Assembly (NCBI GenBank): GCA_015501585.1
Contig: JADNRY010000190.1
Span: forward strand, 1 to 64,000
From: Rhodocollybia butyracea
Taxonomy: Eukaryota > Basidiomycota > Agaricomycetes > Agaricales > Omphalotaceae
Reading direction: 5' to 3'
DNA length: 64,000 nt
This document shows positions 10,279 through 22,525 of this stretch, piece by piece. The number at the start of each line of letters is the position of its first letter. The stretch's first letter is position 1. The notes under the pieces are model-generated. The model was not told the origin of the DNA, searched no databases, and saw only the letters and a program-made list of their open reading frames with translations. Made by a program: the position numbers and the translations under genes.

Positions 10279-11839
10279 ATGAGCCCTCCTGATGTCTGGG
10301 TACTTATCGACGATACTCAATTGTTCAATCGTAGCTCGCAAACTCTAGGGCCTGGTTCGGGCCCTGGGTATATAATACCTCCACCAATATCGAGATCCCA
10401 CAGAACATTTCTCTTCGTTTTCAAGGTTCGAAGCTACGTTCGATCGGCTTTGTTGTGAAAAATGACACTCCGTAGGCACTACAGCTTCATTCATAGGAAA
10501 CGCTTCTTCTTCGACCAACTCAACTGGGTTTTTCGCGAGTATCGATTCACACCAGCCGCACCAGGTTCCGTACCCCAATACGAGCACTCCAGTATATGGC
10601 AAGTGGTATCAAACCCCGATGCTTTCTGACGACACCCACACCATAAATCTCTCCAGTATCACCGTTGACCTGGACTATGTGATTGTCTTCCCAGGCCCTA
10701 CGACGCCTTTGAGTGGTTCTACCATTGTAGTGGATGATAGTAACGAGAAAGAAATTTTTTATGTTGGACACAAATGGACACAGAGTACTTCCCCAATCAA
10801 CTTTGTGGGCGGGATGAGGGGGAAGCCAATGGGCAGTTCAATTCATAGCACATGCACCAAAGGCAACGGTTTTAAATTTCAGTTCGCTGGTGAATTTTCG
10901 GCTTATGCGTATCTTTTCTGTTTCCTAGCTGACTGCAGATTCGCAGGCAGTAATATCAGCGTATATGGTTTCTCTGAAGGGGCCAATACAGGCGGCATTA
11001 GCATCGATTTTACCTTGGATGGAAACACAACTTCCTACAATCTTTCTGCACCTGTCGCCAGTACTGTAACATCGCAGTTCTCAACACCACGCAGATTCTT
11101 CTTCGATGATAACATCGACGCTGGTAACCATACCCTCCAGATGAATGTCACTGATTCTTTCGGGAATGAGACGTTTATTTTCGATTACATTACTTATGTA
11201 GCCTCATATTCCAACCTTGGGAGTAAACCCAACTTCACCGATGATCTCGTCTTCCCCTTGGTGGCTTCTTCGTCGCTAAACTCGACATCCGCCTCGACAC
11301 CGACATCTACCCCAGCATCTACACCAACGTCCACACCTATACCGACATCTACACCTACACCTACACCGACACTGACGCCAGTATCGACAGCAACCAAAAA
11401 CGTCGGAGCAACGGTTGGCGGGGTTGTCGGAGGTATCGGGGTTCTAGCTATAGTGTTTGTTGCTTTATGGCTTGTGTTCCTAATGTGGCGAAAGCGGAGG
11501 AACGACCGGATACCCCGAATCTACAGTGCGTTTCATTTATCAATTCAACGACTTACTGTATACCGAATTTCTTTGTGTCACAAAGATTATCAACCAATCA
11601 CACCTCGGCAACCTAAAGCCATGCCTGCGTTTATGCAAAGCACTCCGGCGCAGCCAGAACTTGCAGTTCGACATGATTTTATTACCCAACATATCCCGTC
11701 GGCAGGCTTCGATTTGGAACCTTGGGTCATCGAACCGCTTATCCAGGCTGATTCTCCCATACCAGGCATGGTTCAAGCGCGAACTAAAGGGCTGAGGAGG
11801 GGACTCAGCAACACAACTGGGCCTCCTGCTTATTCCTAG
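10279..11839 (+). pseudogene. family-B membrane glycoprotein B1 (frameshifted first exon)
   Basis: By comparison with B2 and B3 the exons should be 10279-10425, 10476-10889, 10947-11525 and 11586-11839. The first exon keeps MSPPDVW and DDT but is 22 bases shorter than in B2, so it ends in phase 0, while exon 2 needs phase 1; the join leads to an early stop. From 10476 onward the frame is fully open, with Asn-linked sequons, a Ser/Thr/Pro stalk (about 11277-11390), one transmembrane helix (about 11410-11490) followed by WRKRRN, and a tail ending at TAG 11839. The ATG at 10619 could start a shortened product. Introns 2 (57 nt) and 3 (60 nt) are multiples of three without stops, so 10619-11839 reads straight through. 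Confidence 0.7.
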
Positions 11840-13489
11840 CACGATACCTAGCACGGTAACGTGAAGGCATTTTGGACAATTCGACAAAATGAGCATTCGT
11901 TCCCTGTACTATCCCTTATTCTGCTTAACATTTTATTCAAGTAACTGTATGTATTAGGGACAGCTAGAGTGGCATTAAATATACCTGCCGAAACGGTGCT
12001 GAAATAAGTAATTTGTGTTGGACCTTGGTTGATTTCATAGCTTCGACCAACCTTATACTTAATGATTATCTCTTGCTTTTTTTCGGTTTCAAGACGGTGT
12101 GTTGGACTCTGTCGGAGCGTCGGATGGATGGTGATGTCGCCCGTTCGAACCATTATGTACTAAGAGTACCACTGTACCAGCGTTGCTACTGAGAACATAC
12201 GTGACAGAAAAACGTGATAGAAAAACGTTTGCGCGTCGTATTTGGCGCCCACTCTATTTTCAGACTCTCATCGCCAAATCGACAGAGCCCCTCCCGGTTC
12301 TAGTGCTCCACTTGATCTCTTTTACTACCCACCTGCATGGACTAAATCTTGAACATATGCTCACTCTGGCCCGCCAGCCTTGTCTGACTTCCTCTGGTTA
12401 TGGCTTCGAAGATGGATATCCAGCGTACAAGCCGCATCCACCAATTCAAAGGTAAGTAGTTTTTTGAGCTCTTCATACCTGAAGGAGAACCTGACTGTAC
12501 CGCATTGTTTTTTTCCTTCCAAGGCTCAAAGCTGCGTTGCTTTGGCTCTGCCGTGACAACCCACACTCCTAGGCACTACAGTCTCACTTTACACACAATG
12601 TCACCAGAACTGCATAAGAAACAGACTAAAAGACAGCTATAAATAATCTATCTTATCAGCACGTTGTGGCTTGCGATGAGACTCGGGAGTCGAAAGCATC
12701 AATCGAAACGGAAGAAGAAACTTACCGTCAACAGACTGGTTGTATCCCACTGTCCATTTTACTCATTGAAACTTTTTTAAGGATGGGTCAAGTGCATGAA
12801 GCTGTCAAAAAGTCTGTGCCGTAGCCCTTTGGGCCCTCTTCTCGCTTAAGCCGTCGGCCTTTCAACAAGAGACTGCCTCAGGCTTATCATTCTGTCGTAG
12901 TATATTCGGACTTTCATACCACTATCTACGAACCGCGATTCGCAAGATCGTGAAATTTCCAGTCAATGAACTTGGTCTATTTCTGCAAAGTCGCTCTATC
13001 GCTTTCGGTTTTACCGGCGTTCAGAGATACGACGTTGGGTGCGCAGACACAATCTGCATCTCACTTCCGATATTTTATGCACCAGATTGTCATTGCGCAG
13101 GGAGGCTGCTTGAAGGTTGCTGCGAGGTTTCAGTACTCAACGTCGATAGGTCAAGCGATACGTAGTCGTGTAAATAGCGATGAACCTGCTTGATCGGAAA
13201 GCGGTCGTTGCTTCCTGATGACATGAACATATGGTGCATGGCCAGAGCTGTCAGTTGTCCGCAAAACCCAAGATTGAATGGCCGAAGACTCAGGAGGCTC
13301 TTCACCATCAGGATACGCAGACTGGGATGTTTTTTTTGCGATGCGTTGCTGAAGTATAAAAATCCATAATTATTGAGTGAAAAACCTCACATTCTAGCAC
13401 AGAGCCAGTCCCACTTCTCTGTCTTTCCCCGTCCATTTTACGACTCTGCTTTTTGAGCCTTAGTTTTAAAGTCTCCTTCTGGTCCCTTC
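11840..13489. other. array spacer with B-exon relic
   Basis: Spacer of array unit 2. No intact gene. About 12510-12590 is a relic of a B exon-1 end with its intron ('ccttccaaggctcaaagc' and 'taggcactacagtctca'). The remainder matches the spacers of the other two units. Confidence 0.55.
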
Positions 13490-15331
13490 ATGACCTCTCC
13501 TGATGTTTGGATCCTTGTCGACGATACTCGTTTGCAAACGATTCCAGCGTTCAGAGGAAATAACAGCTGGGAAATTATAGGCCCAGGTTCAGGGCCTTGG
13601 GTGGGTAATACCTCAACCAGTACCGAGATCCCACAGAGCATTCTCTTTTCCTTCCAAGGTTCGAAGCTACATTAGATGCGGCTTTGACCTTGTTCTGATT
13701 GACACTATGTAGGCACTACGGTCTCATTCACGGGGAACATATCTTCTTCGACCAACTCAACTGGGTTCTTTGCAGGTATTGATGCGAACGCCCCGTACCA
13801 GGTTCCGTACCCCAATACTACCACCCCAGTATATGGCCAGTGGTATCAGACCCCGATACTTTCCGATGACCGCCACACGATAAACCTCTCCAGTATCGTC
13901 GTTGACCTTGACTATGCGATTGTCATTCCAGGTCCTACGACGCCTTTGAGTGGTTCTACCATTATAGTGGATGACAGTAACACGAACGAAATTGTTTATG
14001 TTGGACACAAATGGTCACAGAATACTGCCCCAATCAACTTTGTGGGCGGGATGAGTGGGATGCCAATGGGCAATTCAACTCATAGCACATGCACCAAAGG
14101 CGACGGGTTTAAATTTCAGTTCGCTGGTGAGATTTTGACTTATCCCTAGTCGCATCATTTCTGTTTCCTAGCTGACTGCAGATTCACAGGCAGTAAAATC
14201 AGCGTATATGGTTTCTCTGAAGGGACCAATACAGGCAGCATTAGCATTGACTTTACCTTAGATGGAAAAACAACTCCCTTTAATCTTTCTCTACCTGTTG
14301 TTGGTACTGCGGCATCGCAATTCTCAACACCACACAGATTCTTCTCCGCTGATAGCATCGACGCTGGTAACCATACTCTCCAGATGAATGTCACTGATGC
14401 TTTCGGAAACCAGACGTTTGTTTTCGACTACATCACTTATGTAGCCTCATATTCCAACCTTGGGAGTAAACCCAACTTCACCGCTTCCACCCCCAACATG
14501 CCATCTCCGTCATCGAACTGGACATCCGCAGGCTCGACACCAACATGTACCCCGGCATCGACACGGACACCGGCTCCGGCCTCGCTGTCAAGTTCGACAT
14601 CACACAAGAACATCGGACCAATAGTTGGCGGGATTATCGGAGGTGTCGGGGGTCTGGCTATAATGCTTGTTGTTTTATGGCTTGTCTTCCGAAACTGGCG
14701 AAAACAAAGAAACAACCTGATACCCGAAATTTACAGTACGTTTCAATATCAATTCAACGACTTACTGTATACTGAATTCTTTGTGTCACGTCACAAAGGT
14801 TATCAGCCAAGCATTCCTCAACCAGAAGTTATGCCAGTTCAATCTGCTTCAACAAAGTCAAGACTTGTATCGGTTCGACATGATTTTACCACCCAGCGAA
14901 CACCCCACTCGGCAGATGTCCATTTTGAACCTTGGGTCATCGAACCGCTTATCCAGTCCAGCACGGCTGCTGCTGCTGATTCCAGCCCCAGCAATAACAA
15001 AATCTCAAGCCGAGCCATTACATTGTCCTCCCCCGACCAAGCAAGTGCTAGTCCCACACCCGGCATAACTCAAGCGCGAACTGAGGCGCGGGGGGGAGAA
15101 ACCAACACCACATCTTGTCCTCCTGATTATTCCCTATTCCTAGCACGACATCCTTCCCAACATGGCATTTTGGACACACCGACACAACAATCATTCGTCC
15201 CCTCTACCCTATTAATTTTGCTTAATATTTCTATCAAGCCACCGTATCTGATTGTAATTTATCTCTGGCATTATCATGGACTTCTTTTCGGTTTCAGTGT
15301 ACTGGACTCTGTTGCAGCACCAAACGAATGA
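13490..15331 (+). CDS. family-B membrane glycoprotein B2 (full length, extended tail)
   Basis: Exons 13490-13658, 13713-14126, 14190-14735 and 14799-15331 join to 553 residues (574 if the 63-nt third intron is kept, which has no stop). The ectodomain has PDVWILVDDT near the N-terminus, GTTVSFTGN at the first junction, many N-glycosylation sequons, an inner repeat of the sugar-binding-like fold motif (F-x-F-AG then S-V-YGFSEG), and a Ser/Thr/Pro stalk at about 292-331. One transmembrane helix lies at about 336-361, followed by RNWRKQRN. A 7-base tandem duplication near 15130 moves the normal stop (PPxYS then TAG in B1 and B3) out of frame and adds about 60 residues, including a hydrophobic stretch. 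No signal peptide is seen. Function unknown; a surface sensor or adhesin is only a guess. Confidence 0.75.
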
Positions 15332-16861
15332 CTGCTACTGGGAGTATAGGCTCTCTAGAGGTTTGTGCCATTCTTCGCTTAATTGCAGGAATCAAAATCT
15401 CGGCTTGAAGAAAAATTGTATCAACGGAATTTGGTAGACAAAGTCTGGATTGGCAAGCTCCGGGAGGAGCCCCTAAGGGAGTAGTAATATTGGTGGAAAA
15501 AGGTCTGCGCGTCATATTTGAGCCCCCTCTATTTTCAGACTTTCATGTCCTGCTCTCGATCTGCTCGATCTCTTTTACTACACACCTACGCGGGCTAAAT
15601 CCTCATCATCATGGCTCGTTAGCCTTGTCTGACTTCAAATACGCGTGCCAAACTCTGGTGAAGAGTATCATTACGGCCTTCGGAGATGATATGCAGCGTA
15701 AAGCCGCATTCACCAATTCAAAGGTAAATCTTTTTTTGAGCTCTTCTTACCTGAAGAACCTGACTGTACCGCATTATCTTTTTCCTTCCAAGTTGCTTTG
15801 GCCTTATCGTGACAACTCACACTCCGTATAGGCACTACAGTCTCATTTTACGCCAAAATACACACAATAATGTCACCAGAACTGCATAAGAAACAAAGCT
15901 ATGAATGATCTTTCTTATCAACACGTTGTAGTTCGCGTAGAGACTCAGGAGTGGAAAACATCAAATGAAGCAGAAGGCAAGTTCAAAAATCCCATCCATT
16001 TTATTCATATTGAAACTTTTTATAACAGTCATGCCCAATGAAGCTGTCAAAAAGTCTGTGCCGTGACACTTTGGTCCCCTCTTCTCGCTTGCGCCGTCGG
16101 CCTCTCAACAAGGGACTGCCTCAGGCCCACCATTCTGCCATAGTATACCCGGACCTTCATAACCTTCCATACCACTATCTACAAACCGCGATTCACAGGA
16201 TCGTGAATTATCCAGTCAACGAACTTGGTCTGCCTGCAACTTCAAGGGTGCTCTATTCCTTTCGGTCTGGACCGGCATTCGGAGATACGATGTTAGGTGC
16301 ACAGACAGATTGTCGGATTGTCATTGGAGGCTGCTTGAAGTATCATGTAATTGTACGTAGTTATTGCTCCGTTGCTCTGCCATTTGTAGTTTACTTATAT
16401 ACTCCGTAGGTAGAGTATAATCTTAATTCGCTGTTGTCTTCTTTCCCTCCACGTTGTTGCGATTCCGCTCGCTATGAGTGTCGACGAACCCACTTGCCTC
16501 AACAGAAGTTTCCGAACTCAACGTCGCTAGGTCAAGCGATACGTATAAGTAGCGATGAACATGCATAATTGGAAAGCTGTTGTTTCTTCCTGGTGACATA
16601 GATCAATTGGAACATGGCTAGAGCTGTCCGCAAAACCCTAGATTGAATGGCTGAAGACTCAGGAGGCTCTTCACCATCAGATGCACAGACTCGGATGTTT
16701 TCTGCGATGGGTTGCTGAAGAGCTATAAAAATCCATTATTACTGAGCGAAAAATCCTCACCTCCTTCTCTGTCTGCATCTTCGAACTGGCCTTTCCCTGT
16801 CCGTTCCACTACTCCGCTTTCTGAGCCTTCGTTTTTAGGGTCCTCCTCTTCTGATACCTTC
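15332..16861. other. array spacer with B relics
   Basis: Spacer of array unit 3. The unit landmark block is at about 15506. A short B exon-1/intron relic lies at about 15780-15850 and the shared 'gaagctgtcaaaaagtctgtg' stretch at about 16036. No intact gene is seen. Confidence 0.55.
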
Positions 16862-18044
16862 ATGACTTTTCCTGATGTTTGGATCCTTGTCGACGATACT
16901 CGTTTGCAAACGATTTCGGCGTTCGGAGGAAATGGCAGCTGGAAAACTACAGGCCTGGGTTCAGGACCTTGCCAGGTGGGTAATACCTCAACCAGTATCG
17001 AGATCCCACAGAGTATTCTCTTTTCCTTCCAAGGTTCGAAGCTACATTAGATGCGGCTTTGGCTTTGTTCTGATTGGCACTCTGTAGGCACTACAGTCTC
17101 ATTCACAGGGAACATATCTTCTTCGACCAACTCAACTGGGTTCTTTGCAGGTATTGATGCGAACGCCCCGTACCAGGTTCCGTACCCCAATACTAGCACT
17201 CCAGTATATGGCCAGTGGTATCAGACCCCGATACTTTCCGATGATCGCCACACTATAAACCTCTCCAGTATCGTCGTTGACCTTGACTATGCAATTGTCA
17301 TCCCAGGTCCTGCAACGCCTTTGAGTGGTTCTACCATTGTAGTGGATGACAGTAACACGAACGAAATTGTTTATGTTGGACACGAATGGTCGCAGAATAC
17401 TGCCCCCATCAATTTTGTGGGCGGGATGAGTGGGATGCCAATGGGTAACTCAACTCATCGCACATGCACCAAAGGCGACGGGTTTAAATTTCAGTTTGCT
17501 GGTAAGATTGATTTATGCCTATCCGTTCTGTTTTCTAGCTGGTGTATATGGTTTCTCCGAAGGGGCCAATACAGGCGGCATCAGCATTGACTTTACCTTG
17601 GATGGAAACACCACTTCCTTTGATCTTTCTGCACCTGTTGTTAGTACTGTAACATCACAGTTCTCAACGCCACGCAAATTCTTCTCCGCTGATAACATCG
17701 ACGCTGGTAACCATACCCTCCAGATGAATGTCACCGATTCTTTTGGGAACGAGACGTTTGTTTTCGATTACATTACTTATGTAGCCTATTATTCCAACCT
17801 TGGGAGTAAACCCAACTTCACCGCCTCCACCCCCCATATGCCATCTCCGTCATCGAACTCGACATCTGCCTCAACTCTGACATTTACCCCTGCATCGACA
17901 CGGACACCGGCCCCAGCCTCGCTGTCAAGTCCGACAACGCACAAGAATATCGGAGCAATAGTTGGCAGGGTCATTGGAGGTGTAGGAAGTCTGGCTATCG
18001 TGTTTGTTACTTCCGAAATTGGCGAAAACAAAGAAACAACCTGA
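16862..18044 (+). CDS. family-B membrane glycoprotein B3 (truncated tail)
   Basis: Exons 16862-17033, 17088-17501 and 17539-18044 join in frame to 363 residues. Exon 1 and exon 2 are the same as B2 in structure (exon 2 is 414 nt in both). The second intron lacks the 30-odd bases before the B1/B2 acceptor and uses an acceptor closer to the donor. Within the transmembrane segment a 13-base deletion (about 18008) shifts the frame, so the protein ends nine residues later and loses the basic anchor and the cytoplasmic tail. The old tail is still readable in another frame at 18105-18425. The shortened helix might still hold a membrane, or the product may be released; it may also be on the way to being a pseudogene. 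Confidence 0.7.
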
Positions 18045-18425
18045 TACCCGAAATTTACAGTACGTTCCATTATCAACTCAACAACTTTCTGTATACTGAA
18101 TTTCTTGTGTCACGAAGGTTATCAACCGAGCATTCCTCGGCAACCGGAAGTCATACCAGTTCAATTTGCTTCAACAAAGTCAAGACTTGTATCAGTTCGA
18201 CATGATTTTACCACCCGACAAGCTCTCCCATCGGCAGATGTCAATTCGGAACCTTTGGTCATCGAACCGCTTATCCAGCACAGCACCGCTGCTGCTGTTG
18301 CTGATCCCAGCTCGTCCTACCCCGGCCAAGCAAGTGCTAGTTCCCCACCAGGCATGGCTCAAGGGCGAACTGAGGCGCGGAGGAGAGGAACTAACACCAC
18401 ATCCTGTCCTCCTGCTTATTCCTAG

Positions 18426-19059
18426 CATGGCATCCGTCATAACGTGACATTTTGGACGATCCTAAGCAATGATCACTCGTCCCCTCTATCTTATTAATTT
18501 TGCTTACTATTTTTATTCAAGTTGCCGTACTTATTGTAACTAATCTCTTGCATTATCATGGGCTTCTTTTCGGTTGCAGTGCGTTGTACATTGTCGAATA
18601 ACTTAATATCGTCCATTCAATATGCTGGGAGTATAGCCTCTCTGTTTGTACCATTCTTCAGTTCATCGCAGGAATCACGATCGCGGCTTCATCGATGTAG
18701 TGATCTTCTGGTTGCTCTGTAGTATCTAGTACTGTTACGTTCTTGAAAGCCGCCACCTCCCGGACTTTGCGCCCTTCTGGCTGGTCATATCTACATCTAT
18801 GTATCTCGAAACTCAACAGCGTGGAAAAAATTATAATTCTGGCAGGGCAGGAGCCTTGGCTATTGGATTTGTGATGGTTTTGGGAATGGGTGTTGGAAGT
18901 TGTCCTCTAGGTAGCGCAAAGACCTAGTAGCGTTTGATATTACACACACACACAGTTACAGTTTACAGTAAACGACAGTTTAAATAGGATACATACAGGG
19001 GTTCAGTGTTCGATATGATCATGATGGTCGTTAGAAAGTCGTCAGTAACATGGGGAAAA
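18426..19059. other. array end and CFEM relic region
   Basis: The first 300 bases match the 3' flanks of B1 and B2 ('cattatcatgggcttcttttcgg' block). A relic of the CFEM gene 3' end follows (listed separately). No intact gene. Confidence 0.5.
18728..18990 (+). pseudogene. CFEM gene 3'-end relic
   Basis: The bases match the last exon and 3' flank of the CFEM gene (8230-8450): the 'gttcttgaaagccgccac' block, 'ctcaacag-gtgga', the GPI-tail coding stretch ('gtgatg-ttttgggaatggg') and the flank ending in 'gatacatac'. Indels break the frame and there is no CFEM domain. It shows that the B array was once bounded on both sides by CFEM sequence. Confidence 0.7.
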
Positions 19060-20017
19060 CTATAGTGTTTCGTCATCGTATTGAAGATACACACGTCCTC
19101 CCTTTGCCTCGATGGTGATTTCATCATCACGAGTATCTGAACATTGCACCTCTACAGGCATCTGCTTCACTTCAAGAGATCCTTCCTCCTCTTCCTCTTC
19201 TTCCACAAGCCAGCTCAAGCTCGGCTCCTTCCTAACACTCTCGGTCCTTCCAACGAAATACTCCCTTATCATAAACAACATACCACACGAAGTTTCCTTG
19301 GTTGTGCGTAGGGACGCGCCAGCGAGAGAAGGAGATATGGACACTATTCCTTTCGAGTTTATACGAAGAGGCCCATAATAATTGCGTGGTATAGACAAGA
19401 AAACATCACCACGACCAGCACGAATTGAAAGATCGAGTTTTGGAGTGAAGTCGGATGATTTTGTCGAGGTTTCGCTCTTCGGATGGATCCGATAGGTACT
19501 CTTCGGTGCTGAAATGAAAAGGAAAGTCAACGTCAACGTCTAGGTATACTAATATCGGTGGTACAAACCATCCGAACCGTGATATCTCCAACATCAGACC
19601 TCACACAGATTCTCGCTGGAGATACCGGTGATCCTCCGCGTTCGAGTGCACAAGGTGAATATCTCCTACGATGGTTGCGTTGCAAGCCTTCAAGTTGAGA
19701 TTATTCCGGCATTGTTCTGTTCTCTCGGTTTGTGTCAGCGGTGGACGTAGATGTACAGGAATGTCCAGAGAGGGATCGATAGTGATGCTTTCGTGGATGG
19801 GTTGGAAACCTCTTATGATTGAGACGTAGTTTGTGGGTTCAAGATGATGTGTACACGGAGGAAGAGAGGGTACTTGGTTCGATGGGGCTCGTAGTTTCAC
19901 TTGTTTAACATATCGTTGAGAAAGTAAGAGCTAGATCTGAGTTGAATAGATGTATAACCAAGAACAAGTAAAGCTTACCTCTGTGTTATGAGGATGAAGA
20001 GGGAACAGTAGACTCAT
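19060..20017 (-). CDS. DUF7330-type domain protein
   Basis: Exon 1 (19979-20017) encodes MSLLFPLHPHNTE and joins in phase 0 to an exon running from 19930, whose protein reads TNYVSIIRG, ITIDPSLDIP, LRPPL and NLNLKACNATIVGDIHLV. This is the usual opening of agaricomycete DUF7330 proteins. A small middle segment (about 19580-19640) reads SDVGDITVR in another frame, so an intron or frameshift lies before it. The last exon (from about 19508 to the stop at 19060) has repeated beta-strand-like segments and an acidic run of eight Glu (about 19187-19207). Function of the family is unknown. The exact joins of the middle exon could not be settled, so the end points are firm but the inner structure is not. 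Confidence 0.65.
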
Positions 20018-22525
20018 TTTGAAAGTAGTGGGATCCGGAACTCAATCGAATGTACATTTGCTTTATATCCCTTGTGCTAAATTAAACCGAAGAAGCTAGA
20101 ACAGGAGTACTTTGCGGAAATCACCTGCTAGCTGTCTAATTTGTCAATCCAACATGTCACCATATGATCAGAGCGCCAAAGGCCCTTCAATCCGATACCG
20201 TCCGAGTCCGCGGTTTGGGGAACCTGGAAGGCTCAACGTGCGACTCTTGAGCTTGGATCCCATGCAAATCCCTCAAAGCATCTGATATACAGTACCCTGA
20301 TATACCTCGTATATCCTCCCCAACTCAAAGGCGATTGGCTCCGAGGAACTTGAAATCGAAAGTACGGTCACGTACACTACTAGTACTACTGACACAACAA
20401 TTTCCCCTTCTCCATATGTTATATTAACATGGACTCGGACTGCACCACGCGAACGAACCGCGAGAAGGATTTCCCACGTGCATCGCCTTCCAATCCAGCT
20501 TCTCTTCGTAGAGCATTTTCTCACTTATTTCCACATGGGCTGGCTGAGGCTCGGTGCTGGTTCGGTGATACACCTCCCTCGCTGACCATGTCGGCTGGAT
20601 GACAGATTTTACCGAGACCGCGGCCAGAGGCTTCTCTTCCTTTGTCTTGGGAATGTGCAGATGCACTGTGCACCGCGAGACAAAGTATTTCTGGAACAGA
20701 TTTGGTCTTGATGATTGGTTCAGAACCAGAGATCAGCCCCCACCCCCCACTCCGCTCCACTCCCACTCTCTCTCTTTTCCTGGTCCAGGCAACTTTACAC
20801 CCAGGTTTTGTAGACTCGTGATCGGAGCTACCCGGAGAGGCAATCTCTCAATGATCTCAATAACCAACACGACCATCATAAGTAGGTAGGTATTCTCCCA
20901 ACGTCGGTATTGTCGGGATGGAGCTTATAAGACCGGGCTTTCTGTGGCTGGGACTTGTATTCAACTCTGGTGTCATTTTCTGAAGGCTAAAGCACAATCA
21001 TTGGAACCTGAAATAGTCAGATGGATCAATTCGGGAGCGAGAAATTGTCACGGCGCATGCTTAATCTATACCATCATTCGAGTGTTCAGGTTTCTTAAAT
21101 TCGACAACTCAAAGCTCTTGGGATCCGAAAATCACTTGCCACAGCCATTATCCAGTGGCTGGATCTGGATCAATTTGAAGCGATATTTCCGTATCACTCG
21201 GTGCCAGTTTTTGTTTCTGAAAGTCGCACTCGGTGAACGAATTCCATTGAATCGAACGCTCGACTCGGATGTCAGCAACCTTTTTGTCCTACTGACACTG
21301 TAAAGGCGGCTCATCATATTCACATCCACTTATTACCCGCCCGGCACTTCGTATTGTAAATTGCATCCTAGTACCTGGCACGCCGGGGATTCCCTCTGGT
21401 TAGTGGGCTCAAAGCATGGCAACTTGTACTACGGAACGCCAATCGTCACGGTGCGGTATTCCCTTACAATGGATGAAATTGAACAGTTGTAACACTTCCC
21501 AATCAACCATTGTTGCTTCATAGAGTGGGTGGTAGTCGTTGAAGTCAATGAGACTAACTCCAGATCTCTAATTATAGCGTACCAACAATATCTGGGCTTA
21601 CCGACCAGAAAGTGGAAACCCAGCCAATGTATGTGAGTATCCAAGGAAAGATACCTACTGTTCCAACGTAGGCCAAAGATGGTATGTTCGATTCCAATAT
21701 ATCACACACTGAGATGATGAATGATGAGTCTGCGCTACGGTAGTAGCAGAGCAATGATCATTGACTTATGTACCTACCTGGGAACCACCTTGGAGTATCT
21801 CAGGCTGTCCTGCCGTTCGCCAGCGCAATTCTCGGAGCTACTGATATCTTGTGACCCCTCAGTAATTTGAATCTATCATCGTCTGGCACAAGTATGAACA
21901 CCGGGCTTCAATGGTGCTGCAGATACTGACCTGAAGATGTGTAGGCTTAGCGCTTAACACACTTCGCTCATTACCATGATTATCGATTATCATCAGTTAT
22001 CACCCCGGTATCGGGGGAAGAAATTGCTCGCAACTGTACAGTGCTGGCGCTGAGCTGCTGTTACAGGCATTACTTATGCGGTAAGTACAAGTGGTATGTT
22101 GTGGTATGCAACTACGGTATCGGTAGCTGGTCTTTGTCTTGATCCATAAGTATTAGCGGCGGCCCCATACCGGTTCTTCCTTCCTTCCAACACCCCCTGC
22201 ACCTCCATCCCTTGCGACAATCCGTCTTCGCTCAGAGCAAATTTTCGAAATCTGGCCCATATTGGCATGCCTGCGACAATCCTGAAGAATCAGTTTATCA
22301 AATCTGAGTCTCTTCGTCTGAGCACAGCATATAAATGTGGATCTAGAACATCACTGTTGCTTGGTTTTGCCCACTGTTGATATCGATCCTCCTCCCGTTT
22401 CCAATTATGTAAAAAGGACCCTCTTCGTGCATCCAGCGGCTAAGTATGTATGTCAGTTTACACACGACTACAGAACTTATAATATAAAGGATCGAGGCAA
22501 TTAAATAAACTTGTCAACTTGAACC
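20018..22525. other. long intergenic stretch, no gene recognised
   Basis: Several open frames of up to 119 codons (for example 20944-21303, plus strand) show no recognisable motif or exon-like context. The last 500 bases (from about 22017) are the upstream part of the duplicated FAD-gene unit and match 25171-25627, including a TATA-like ATATAAAT at about 22329. Confidence 0.5.

Larger units (their letters stand above)
8522..18425. repeat. tandem array of three family-B units (3.3-3.7 kb each)
   Basis: Unit starts are recognisable at about 8522, 12231 and 15506 (periods of about 3.71 and 3.28 kb) by the same 'gcgcgtc' block. Each unit contains, in order, a relic of a B 5' end, a shared non-coding stretch ('cttatcaacacg', 'gaaactgtcaaaaagtctgtg', 'ctcaggaggctcttc' landmarks) and one B gene (10279, 13490, 16862). 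Confidence 0.85.

Noticed and set aside
11194..11397. Minus-strand frame with a VGVDVGVGVDVG repeat
   Set aside because: It is the antisense of the Ser/Thr/Pro stalk codons of B1.
20273..21303. Several overlapping open frames of 80-119 codons on both strands
   Set aside because: No motif, no consistent exon signals and no similarity between the frames; treated as chance.
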